Shown: piece after piece, positions 35,228-41,716 of the stretch
Numbering within the stretch: position 1 is the first letter of the stretch
Layout of the letters: every line of letters starts with the position of its first letter
Source of the DNA: Streptomyces sp. NRRL F-525
Lineage (GTDB): Bacteria; Actinomycetota; Actinomycetes; Streptomycetales; Streptomycetaceae
Assembly (NCBI RefSeq): GCF_000716605.1
Contig: NZ_JNXE01000032.1
Span: forward strand, 47,534-111,533
DNA length: 64,000 nt
Direction of reading: 5' to 3'
Translations under genes and position numbers: made by a program
Notes under the pieces: generated by a model
Told to the model about the DNA's origin: nothing
Database searches by the model: none
Seen by the model: only the letters and a program-made list of their open reading frames with translations

Positions 35228-35698
35228 ATGCTTCCTGCGGACATGACAGGCGGAGCATCACCGAAGACGGCTGCCGACCTCAAGGTCGGCGCCGACGTGC
35301 TGATGACGTTCAAGCAGCGCATCGACAAACTGCTGTCCGAGTTCGAGGACTCGGCGGGCAGCGCTTCCAAGCTGGGCGCGCAGCGTGTCTCGCGGGCATC
35401 CCTCAGCGGGCACGGACTCGCCTTCCACGAGGCGGACGCCCTGTTCGACCAGTACCAGTCGGTCCACGAGCACATCACGCAGCTCTCCAAGACGCTGGGG
35501 CTGCAGATCGAGGCCATGGGCATTGCGACCCTGGGCGCGCAGAACGGCTTCGACAACCTCGACGACGACCAGCGACGCCGCTTCTGGGAGATCCAGGTCG
35601 AGACGGACCGCCTGTACACCGAAGCCCAGGAGAAGAAGTCCGGCGAGGGCGAGCGGAAGCTGAGTGACGCCAAGAAGTCCACGAAGGGACTCCAGTAG
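35228..35698 (+). CDS. ESX-linked helical protein, unknown function
   Basis: This 156-residue protein is predicted to be largely alpha-helical and has no signal peptide or cysteine. The central part (L-F-D-Q-Y-Q-S-V-H-E-H-I-T-Q-L-S-K-T-L-G) has a heptad-like pattern resembling WXG100 helical hairpins, but no W-x-G is present. ATG 35228 has GGGAGGGAAGG just upstream; a longer in-frame start at 35153 is less likely because it lies on top of the promoter-like element. Its stop codon shares a base with the next start, so it is probably a partner or chaperone of the large WXG-type protein encoded next. Confidence 0.75.
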   Translation: MLPADMTGGASPKTAADLKVGADVLMTFKQRIDKLLSEFEDSAGSASKLGAQRVSRASLSGHGLAFHEADALFDQYQSVHEHITQLSKTLGLQIEAMGIATLGAQNGFDNLDDDQRRRFWEIQVETDRLYTEAQEKKSGEGERKLSDAKKSTKGLQ

Positions 35699-37464
35699 TG
35701 AGCGGGGACGACAAGGCGCCCAAGGAGCTGACCGACCAGCAGCGTGTCGACCTCCAGGTCGGCCAGGTCGACGCGCTGGCCGGGGCGTCGGAGCTGATGC
35801 ACGACGCGTTCGGATCGAAGCGCGTCCGCCTGCTGACGAACGGCAGGGTCACGGACTTCGAGGACCACAGCCTCAACCCGATGATCGACCTGGTCCACCA
35901 GTCGAACCCCGCCGACCTGGAACATGCCGGCGAGGCGTTGGCGACGGCGAGCAAGGCGATCAACGAAGCCGCCGTGGAGCTCAGGGACCACCTCAAGCAC
36001 GCGGGTGAGGACTGGGAGGGCGACGCCGGTAGGGCGTTCCAGAAGTGGGGCGAAGGCCTCGCCACGCACACCGAAAGCCTGGCCACGTACGCCGACGGCG
36101 CCGGCGTGCAGGTCACGGCCGCCGCGATGGGGCTCGCTTCCGTGCGCACTTCCCTGCCGCCCCGGGACACGCGCCCTGTCCTCGACCAGAAGCGGCCGGG
36201 ACAGCTCCCGGTGCTCCAGCAGTTCGAGGGCAACAAGCAGTACACCGAGGCGGTCCAGGTCGAGAAGGACCGCCAAGAGGCGATCAACCAGATGAACCGG
36301 CTGGCGTCGTTCTACTCGGTGTCGGGGTCGGAACTGGCGAAGTTGGAGAAGGCGGCGCCGGAGCCGTATCGGGCGATGCCCAGAGTGGGGGTGATTCCGC
36401 TGGACGACAGGGTTGCCCCCAGTGGTTCCGCTAATAACTCCACCTCAAGTCCAGCCCACCGAGCAGTTGTCCGTGAGAGTGGAGACGGCCACGTCGGTGT
36501 GTCGAGCGACGTCTCCGGAGACAACCTGCCATCTGAGCATCACCCTGCGAACACGAATCTCGACGTGCATCGGCCCACTGTCGGTACCGAGATCAACAGC
36601 GTCGGCACGCTGCCACCGGAAACCGTAAAGCCGATGCCAGTCACTCCCACGCCATCTGGGACGGGGCCCAGTGGTCCTTCGGGAGGGATGCTGCCTCCCA
36701 TGGGGACCGGCACGGTGCCTCCCGCCTTCGGGGGACCGGTCGGGCGCGCTGCCGGGCTGGGCGGCAGGACTCCTGGATCGGCTCAAGGGCGGGTTACCAC
36801 CCCGGAGGGGACCACTGCCGGAAGCCGCACCGGACGTGGCTCTGTGGGACCGGTGGGCCGTGCATCCGCAGTCGGCCAACAAGGTGCCCGTGGGCCTGCG
36901 TCTGCGACGGGCAGGTCGTCCATGGGGCGGGGTGTCACCGGCGGTGTGCCCAGGAGTACGGGTACGACCGGTGCACGCACAGGCGGTGTACCGGGCGGGC
37001 GTGTGGGCGGTGTGCCCGGTCAGCCATCTCCCCGGACTGGCCCCGGAGCCACGGGCGCTGCCCGAGCGGGTGGCGTGGTAGGAGGCAGGCCCACTTCTGA
37101 AGGCGGCCCGAACTCGACGGGTTCCAGGGTTCCTCGTGGCACTGTCATCGGCGGCGAGGGCACCTCCGGTGCTCGTCCGAACGGTGAAAAGCCGGGCCAG
37201 CGCGGAGTGATCGGTGCGAACAAACCGGCGCCGAGCACGGGGCAGCGGCGATCTCCGGGCAATGCGGACGGTGTGGTCGGCGCGCCCGCGAGTCGGGGTG
37301 GCATCAGAGGCAACGGAGCCGCGTCCGGTGGGTCCGGCCCGGTGCCCGGTTCTACGGAGGAGCGCGGTCTTGGCCGTGCCGCCGGCCGGAGAACGCAGCG
37401 TCAACAGCAATCCGCTGAGAACAAGAAGCGCTCGCGTGACGATGCGCCGTCGGCGACCGACTGA
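35698..37464 (+). CDS. Large WXG-type ESX substrate candidate with low-complexity tail
   Basis: This 588-residue protein starts at GTG 35698. Residues 70-125 form helices around the turn D-W-E-G-D-A-G-R-A-F, with a W-E-G triad at 106-108 as in WXG100 and EspB-like substrates. Helices continue to about residue 230. From residue 240 onward it is Gly/Thr/Pro/Arg-rich, reminiscent of a cell-wall spanning or processed tail. It lacks a signal peptide, as expected for an ESX substrate. Codon use in the tail is less GC-biased than in the ecc genes. A mycosin gene follows directly and could process it. Confidence 0.75.
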   Translation: MSGDDKAPKELTDQQRVDLQVGQVDALAGASELMHDAFGSKRVRLLTNGRVTDFEDHSLNPMIDLVHQSNPADLEHAGEALATASKAINEAAVELRDHLKHAGEDWEGDAGRAFQKWGEGLATHTESLATYADGAGVQVTAAAMGLASVRTSLPPRDTRPVLDQKRPGQLPVLQQFEGNKQYTEAVQVEKDRQEAINQMNRLASFYSVSGSELAKLEKAAPEPYRAMPRVGVIPLDDRVAPSGSANNSTSSPAHRAVVRESGDGHVGVSSDVSGDNLPSEHHPANTNLDVHRPTVGTEINSVGTLPPETVKPMPVTPTPSGTGPSGPSGGMLPPMGTGTVPPAFGGPVGRAAGLGGRTPGSAQGRVTTPEGTTAGSRTGRGSVGPVGRASAVGQQGARGPASATGRSSMGRGVTGGVPRSTGTTGARTGGVPGGRVGGVPGQPSPRTGPGATGAARAGGVVGGRPTSEGGPNSTGSRVPRGTVIGGEGTSGARPNGEKPGQRGVIGANKPAPSTGQRRSPGNADGVVGAPASRGGIRGNGAASGGSGPVPGSTEERGLGRAAGRRTQRQQQSAENKKRSRDDAPSATD

Positions 37465-37491
37465 CCGAAACGACTGAGGATGTACAGAAGC

Positions 37492-38769
37492 ATGAAGTCA
37501 GAGACTGGCGCACGCCGTATGCGGGCCGCGCTGTGGGCAGGATCGGCCCGGGGATATGTGACCACCGTGGGCGCGACGCTTGCTGCTTTGGCTGTTATGT
37601 CCGTTGGGCTGGCCCCTGCTGCGACTGCAGACGATGTCCAGTCACAGCAGTGGTACTTGGATGCCATGAACGCCCAGGGGCTGTGGAAAGTCAGCACGGG
37701 CAAGGGCATCTCGGTGGCAGTTGTCGACACGGGCGTGAACCCGGACACGAATTCGTTGAAGGGCCAGGTGCTACCTGGAGTAGACGTCACGGGAACCACA
37801 GGTGACGAAACGGATGACTACGTCGGCCACGGCACGTCCATGGCCGAGTTGATCGCAGGGACCGGCCGGGGTGGCGGGCTCAAGGGCGTGGCACCCGGCG
37901 CGAAGATCATTCCGATCCGCACGGTAGCCCTTGGAATTGGCAAGAAGGGTGAGGAGCAGGGCGACACTTCGGCGAGTGCCATCCGCGCTGCTGCCGATTC
38001 CGACGCAAAGATCATCAATATGTCGGTCGGTGCGTATTCCGAGGGCGATGGTGAACGTGAAGCCGTGCAGTACGCGGAGAGCAAGGGGAAGCTGCTCATC
38101 GCCGCTGTGGGTAACGCGGCCGATATCGCAAAGAACTTCATCGACTATCCCGCCAGATATCCCGGCGTGGTAGGGGTCTCGGCGATCAATGAAAACGGCG
38201 AGGTAGCCAAGTTCTCGCAGGATGGCGCGTACGTGGATCTGGCCTCACCGGGCGTAGCCGTACCCACCTGGTGCGACAAGACATTCAAGGCCTACTGTCC
38301 CCAGAGCAACGGCACCAGCCAAGCCACCGCCATCACCTCCGGCGCCGCCGCCCTCATCTGGTCCGCCCACCCCAAGTGGACCGCCAACCAGGTCCTCCGC
38401 GTCATGATCGACACGGCGGGCCGGGACTGGCCGAAGAACACCCCGAGCCGGTACCTCGGTTACGGCACGATCCGGCCGGCGCAGGTTCTTCTGAAGGGCA
38501 AGGGAGACCCTGGAGCCGCCGACATCGATCCCGTAAGCAACAAGAAGACGCCCGGGCTGACCACCGGCACCGCCGCCTCACCCTCCGCCTCCGCATCGAC
38601 CTCGTCCAAAGCCCCCAACCCCACCTCAGGCGGCCAGACTTCAGCCGCAGCATCGACCTCCGACTCGTCCGGCAACACCACCCTGTGGGTCGCTCTCGGC
38701 GCCGCAGCGGCCGTAGTCGTGCTCGGCGGTGGAGCCTTCGCGGTGGCCCGTTCGCGGCGAGGCGCATGA
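37492..38769 (+). CDS. Second mycosin-type S8 serine protease
   Basis: This 425-residue subtilase has a signal peptide ending near A-T-A-D-D and a C-terminal membrane anchor (L-W-V-A-L-G-A-A-A-A-V-V-V-L) after a Ser/Thr/Pro linker. The triad is intact: Asp in V-A-V-V-D-T-G-V, His in V-G-H-G-T-S-M-A-E and Ser in N-G-T-S-Q-A-T-A. ATG 37492 is preferred because GAGG (37476-37479) lies upstream; ATG 37480 in the same frame is the alternative. The first 800 bases show weak GC bias in codon use and the remainder strong bias, so the gene looks mosaic. It is encoded between two kinds of ESX substrate candidates. Confidence 0.88.
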   Translation: MKSETGARRMRAALWAGSARGYVTTVGATLAALAVMSVGLAPAATADDVQSQQWYLDAMNAQGLWKVSTGKGISVAVVDTGVNPDTNSLKGQVLPGVDVTGTTGDETDDYVGHGTSMAELIAGTGRGGGLKGVAPGAKIIPIRTVALGIGKKGEEQGDTSASAIRAAADSDAKIINMSVGAYSEGDGEREAVQYAESKGKLLIAAVGNAADIAKNFIDYPARYPGVVGVSAINENGEVAKFSQDGAYVDLASPGVAVPTWCDKTFKAYCPQSNGTSQATAITSGAAALIWSAHPKWTANQVLRVMIDTAGRDWPKNTPSRYLGYGTIRPAQVLLKGKGDPGAADIDPVSNKKTPGLTTGTAASPSASASTSSKAPNPTSGGQTSAAASTSDSSGNTTLWVALGAAAAVVVLGGGAFAVARSRRGA

Positions 38770-38865
38770 GGGCTCGTACACCGGGCTCACCCGACCAACC
38801 AGCGCTTCACCACTCGGTGTCGCGTCCCAGGAACACCAACCTCTCTCGCGAAAGGGAGTGCCGAG

Positions 38866-39204
38866 ATGGCTGACGGCCGCAAGCTTGATGACGCACATGT
38901 ACAAAAGCTCCAGACGAACGTCATCGACAGGTACGACAACGTCAAGAAGCACCTGCAGAAGCTCCAGGGCTGCATCGACATGATCGAGGCGAACTGGACG
39001 GGCCACGGCGCCAACGCCTTCAAGACCAAGCAGCACGAGATCAACGACCACATGGTCGGCATCGGCCGCATGCTCGACGACTTCCTGAACGGAATTCACC
39101 TCACCAAGCAGGACAAGGACAAGTTGGAGGACGAACTCCACTCCACGATCTCCAGCATCGAAGTGGACGCCGGTGCGAAGACCTCGGCGCTCAACCTCTA
39201 CTGA
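38866..39204 (+). CDS. WXG100-family ESX secreted protein (112 aa)
   Basis: This small helical-hairpin protein has the turn N-W-T-G-H-G-A-N-A-F near residue 43, the W-x-G signature. Heptad-patterned helices lie on both sides. No signal peptide is present. GAAAGGGAGTG lies upstream of ATG 38866. It pairs with the next WXG100 gene 66 bases later, as heterodimeric EsxA/EsxB substrates do. The C-terminal extension (about 30 residues beyond the usual 100) lacks an obvious Y-x-x-x-D/E motif. Confidence 0.9.
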   Translation: MADGRKLDDAHVQKLQTNVIDRYDNVKKHLQKLQGCIDMIEANWTGHGANAFKTKQHEINDHMVGIGRMLDDFLNGIHLTKQDKDKLEDELHSTISSIEVDAGAKTSALNLY

Positions 39205-39269
39205 CCGCCCCGAGCGTCGCACCCCGGACCGCGAGGTCCCTTCTCACATCGTCAAGGAGATGAGGAAAC

Positions 39270-39575
39270 ATGACCGGCACACCGCACATGCAGGATCTCG
39301 CCGTCAAGTACGGCACCCTGGACGCGCTCGCCACTGAACTCGGCAACCTGGCCAAGCAGTTGGAGAGCGACCTCACGGCGCTGAAGAAGGGCGTCCACGA
39401 CGCGGCCGAGGGCTGGGCCGGTGACGCCTACGAATCCTTCAACCGGAAGTCGAGGGAGTGGGACGGCCACACCACCGCCATCCACCAGGCATTGCTGTCC
39501 ATCACGCAGAAGGTGCACCAGGCCGGCGGCGACTACCGCGGCGGCGACAAGAAGGCGGCCAGCTTCTTCGAGTAG
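39270..39575 (+). CDS. WXG100-family ESX secreted protein with Y-x-x-x-D tail
   Basis: The protein has 101 residues. The turn G-W-A-G-D-A-Y-E-S-F (about residue 48) is the W-x-G signature. The tail Y-R-G-G-D (about residue 89) fits the Y-x-x-x-D/E secretion signal of actinobacterial type VII substrates, so this partner would be the one recognised by EccC. AAGGAGATGAGG precedes the ATG. The last four codons and the stop are tandemly duplicated as noncoding sequence, and a very long inverted repeat follows. Confidence 0.92.
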   Translation: MTGTPHMQDLAVKYGTLDALATELGNLAKQLESDLTALKKGVHDAAEGWAGDAYESFNRKSREWDGHTTAIHQALLSITQKVHQAGGDYRGGDKKAASFFE

Positions 39576-39603
39576 GACAGCTCGGCTTCTTCGAGTAGGA
39601 CAG
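39562..39603 (+). repeat. Tandem duplication of the WXG100 gene end
   Basis: GCTTCTTCGAGTAGGACAG occurs at 39562-39580 and again at 39585-39603. The first copy encodes the last residues S-F-F-E and the stop codon; the second is outside the gene. It looks like a slipped-strand or recombination scar. Confidence 0.85.
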
Positions 39604-39673
39604 GCTGGCAACAGCAACACCGGGGTGGGCACGCACGGGAGGTGCCCACCCCGGTGTTGCTGTTGCCAGCCTG
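39601..39673. terminator. 31-bp perfect inverted repeat (terminator or element end)
   Basis: Bases 39601-39631 are exactly complementary to 39643-39673, leaving an 11-base loop. The stem is far longer than the other terminators in the window. It ends the plus-strand ESX operon and faces the convergent minus-strand group, so it can stop transcription from both sides. Confidence 0.85.
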
Positions 39674-39835
39674 CCTACTGTCAGGGGCGTTGTCGTGGTT
39701 GAGGCTCGGGCACATCGCCATGGCGCGTGGCGCGCTGGGTGGTGAGCGGCTCGGTGGTGCAGTGGTGCAGACGGTGACAGGCCGAAGGCACATCGAAGTT
39801 CTGGACGGACTGGGCGTTTCGGTGAGGCCGGCCCG

Positions 39836-40351
39836 TCAACCGGAGCCGCTTCGGGTACGCAGTGCCCTCTTGCCGATCGTCACACCGCCCGGACCTGCAT
39901 ACTTCGATAACCACCGGCTGCCGTGGGGTGACGGAGAAGGGCTCGCTTCGAGGCCACCGTTCCGCCCACGACCGAGGGCCCACTCGCGGCTGACTGTTCG
40001 ACTCGGCCCGCGCGTGTACTGCGACGACACCTGGAGCCTCGTCGGACTTCCCACCCGGCTGACCTCCCACTGTTCCTCAAGTGCGCGCGATTCGTGGTCC
40101 TCGTTGACGAGTCGCATCCGGATCCGCATGGCGTGAGTGATGTGGGACTGGACGAAAGCCTGCTGCCAGGCGGGCTCCGTGAGCCGCCACTCCGCCACCA
40201 GGTCGCATTGCTCCCCGCCACCGTTACGGATGACGTACGGAACGTCGGACTGATTGACGCCGAGTAGAGCCGCGCGCAACTTCTCGCCCGGGACTGGCGA
40301 AACTCCATCGGGCGGGTGCTGCGTACCGGTGAGTTTGTCGAAGAGTCCCAT
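39836..40351 (-). CDS. ESX-linked hypothetical protein with an apparently degraded C-terminus
   Basis: The 171-residue frame begins M-G-L-F-D-K-L-T-G-T and continues with D-L-V-A-E-W-R-L and A-L-E-E-Q-W-E-V, the start of a family I associate with Streptomyces ESX loci. Family members usually end in a G-W-T-W-R-G-type motif, which is missing here. The last 45 residues are Ser/Pro/Gly-rich and look out of family, so a frameshift near 39,960 or truncation is likely. Its function is unknown. A pseudogene is a real possibility. Confidence 0.5.
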   Translation of the reverse strand: MGLFDKLTGTQHPPDGVSPVPGEKLRAALLGVNQSDVPYVIRNGGGEQCDLVAEWRLTEPAWQQAFVQSHITHAMRIRMRLVNEDHESRALEEQWEVSRVGSPTRLQVSSQYTRGPSRTVSREWALGRGRNGGLEASPSPSPHGSRWLSKYAGPGGVTIGKRALRTRSGSG

Positions 40352-40569
40352 GGGAGCGTCGCCATGTCGGGCCAGGATTCCCCGTCGATCGTGATGTTCG
40401 CTGCGAAGTCGGCCTCCGGCGACGGTAGGCAGACTGTGACGAACTGTGCGCCAAGCGCGCCGACTTCATTCGCACGCTGCTGATCGATCTCGGGGTGACC
40501 CGATCACCCTCGATGCCGAAGGTCTCCATCGACAACTCCTGCAGCGAGGCCCAGTTCGAGACCACCCAT
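40352..40569 (-). pseudogene. Decayed coding remnant
   Basis: An ATG at 40567-40569 overlaps the upstream stop codon as TGATG, the coupling used by the neighbouring genes. The frame it opens stops after 21 codons. The same frame then continues open with protein-like sequence (Q-F-V-T-V-C-L-P-S-P-E-A-D-F and I-T-I-D-G-E-S-W-P-D) into the next gene. A second frame (from 40565) also looks partly coding. This fits a gene broken by a stop codon or small indels. The original function is not recognised. Confidence 0.4.
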
Positions 40570-41057
40570 CACGACCGCCTCTCAGGACTGGAATCTTCCG
40601 AGGATTCCGGTGTGGCGGAAGGCGGTGGTGGAGGCAGCGGAGGGTACGGCGGCAGGGAAGGGATCCGGGGGCCAAGCAGGCCTGCAGCAGGCGGGCCTAC
40701 AGGTGGAGGGGGCTGAGGTTCCAGCGACCGGCGGGGGCGGGGCTCCGGCTGTCGGGGCGTGAGGGGCGGTGCCGGTGCCGGAGGTGGAGGCGGGGGTGCA
40801 GGCAGTTCCCCGTCCGGCAGGACTGGGCCGCCCGCCCGCAGCCGCTCGATGGTCTGCTCGGCTCGGCGGCGTGCCCGTGGGTCGTCGTCGCGCTGGAAAA
40901 CGAGCACGTGAACCCATCGGGAGACTCTCCCGCTCGAAAGCAGCCGGTACCCGAGTGCGTGGGCGATGTCCTTGGCCCGAGGCAGTGCTGACGCATCAAG
41001 CCGGAACTCGACGCGGCCCCGGCCGTCGAAGCGGGACCGTATCTCGTCGCCATTCAT
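40569..41057 (-). CDS. ESX-linked hypothetical protein with Pro-rich tail
   Basis: This 162-residue protein has an ordered N-terminal part of about 85 residues (M-N-G-D-E-I-R-S-R-F-D-G-R-G-R-V-E-F, then A-L-G-Y-R-L-L-S-S-G-R). The rest is dominated by Pro runs. No signal or membrane segment is present. ATG 41057 shares its A with the previous stop codon (TGATG), so I prefer this start over the longer frame from 41111. Its function is unknown; it belongs to a coupled minus-strand group of ESX-linked genes. Confidence 0.65.
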   Translation of the reverse strand: MNGDEIRSRFDGRGRVEFRLDASALPRAKDIAHALGYRLLSSGRVSRWVHVLVFQRDDDPRARRRAEQTIERLRAGGPVLPDGELPAPPPPPPAPAPPLTPRQPEPRPRRSLEPQPPPPVGPPAAGLLGPRIPSLPPYPPLPPPPPSATPESSEDSSPERRS

Positions 41058-41716
41058 CAACGGTCTCCGTAGCGTGGCAGTTCCTGGGGAAAATCGTGGG
41101 TGCCTTGGCATTCGGCCAGTTTGTAGGCGTGCTTGGCCAGTTGGTAGGCGATGTCCGTCAGGGTCTGTCGGAGCGCTGTTCCAGTTGCTTTGACTTCTCC
41201 GGCGGCCTCCACTCTGGTGATAACCGCGTAATCCTCAGAGGAGTTGGAGGAAGATACGGCGGGAGGTGTGCAGGGCACGTATACCTCAGCCTGTTCGGTG
41301 TCGAGCTGCGCCACAGCCTGTATGTCATCGGCCGAAGAGCGGATGATTCCGTTGTCGCCGCCGCTTCCCCGATAACTTGCAATCCAATCCGCTTCGGAAA
41401 TGGGGCGGACCCGCGCCTCGCTCCAGATGGAAGAATCACCGCTGGTGTCAACGTGGCAGTAAAATGTGAGATCGTCACCCGAGTTCTGATGCTTGGCTCC
41501 CTCCTCCGCCGATCGCGTCGACGGCAGTACTTGGACGACCAGGTCTCGTTCGACGGCGCCCTCGCACAACTTGGAGGGAAGATGTTCGAGTCCTTTAGTG
41601 AAGAACTGCACGTATCCGAACCAGATGGAAACACCTGCAAGGCAGAGGGCTGTCAGGCTGAAGAGAAACCGTTTCGCGCCATGCTTAGTTTCCTTCGGTG
41701 CTCTGGTCTCAGCCAT
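41057..41716 (-). CDS. ESX-linked single-pass membrane protein
   Basis: The protein has 219 residues. A short basic cytoplasmic start is followed by one membrane segment (about residues 17-37: F-L-F-S-L-T-A-L-C-L-A-G-V-S-I-W-F) and an extracytoplasmic domain with four cysteines (L-C-E-G, Y-C-H-V, P-C-T-P, E-C-Q-G) that could form disulfides. Its function is not recognised. It overlaps the upstream large gene by eight bases. Codon use is clearly less GC-rich than in the neighbouring ecc genes. Confidence 0.7.
   Translation of the reverse strand: MAETRAPKETKHGAKRFLFSLTALCLAGVSIWFGYVQFFTKGLEHLPSKLCEGAVERDLVVQVLPSTRSAEEGAKHQNSGDDLTFYCHVDTSGDSSIWSEARVRPISEADWIASYRGSGGDNGIIRSSADDIQAVAQLDTEQAEVYVPCTPPAVSSSNSSEDYAVITRVEAAGEVKATGTALRQTLTDIAYQLAKHAYKLAECQGTHDFPQELPRYGDR

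Noticed and set aside
39880..40365. A 161-codon minus-strand frame overlapping the M-G-L-F gene
   Set aside because: Its N-terminal part continues an upstream remnant, but the rest is an out-of-frame shadow of the M-G-L-F frame, which has family-like sequence and better codon use.
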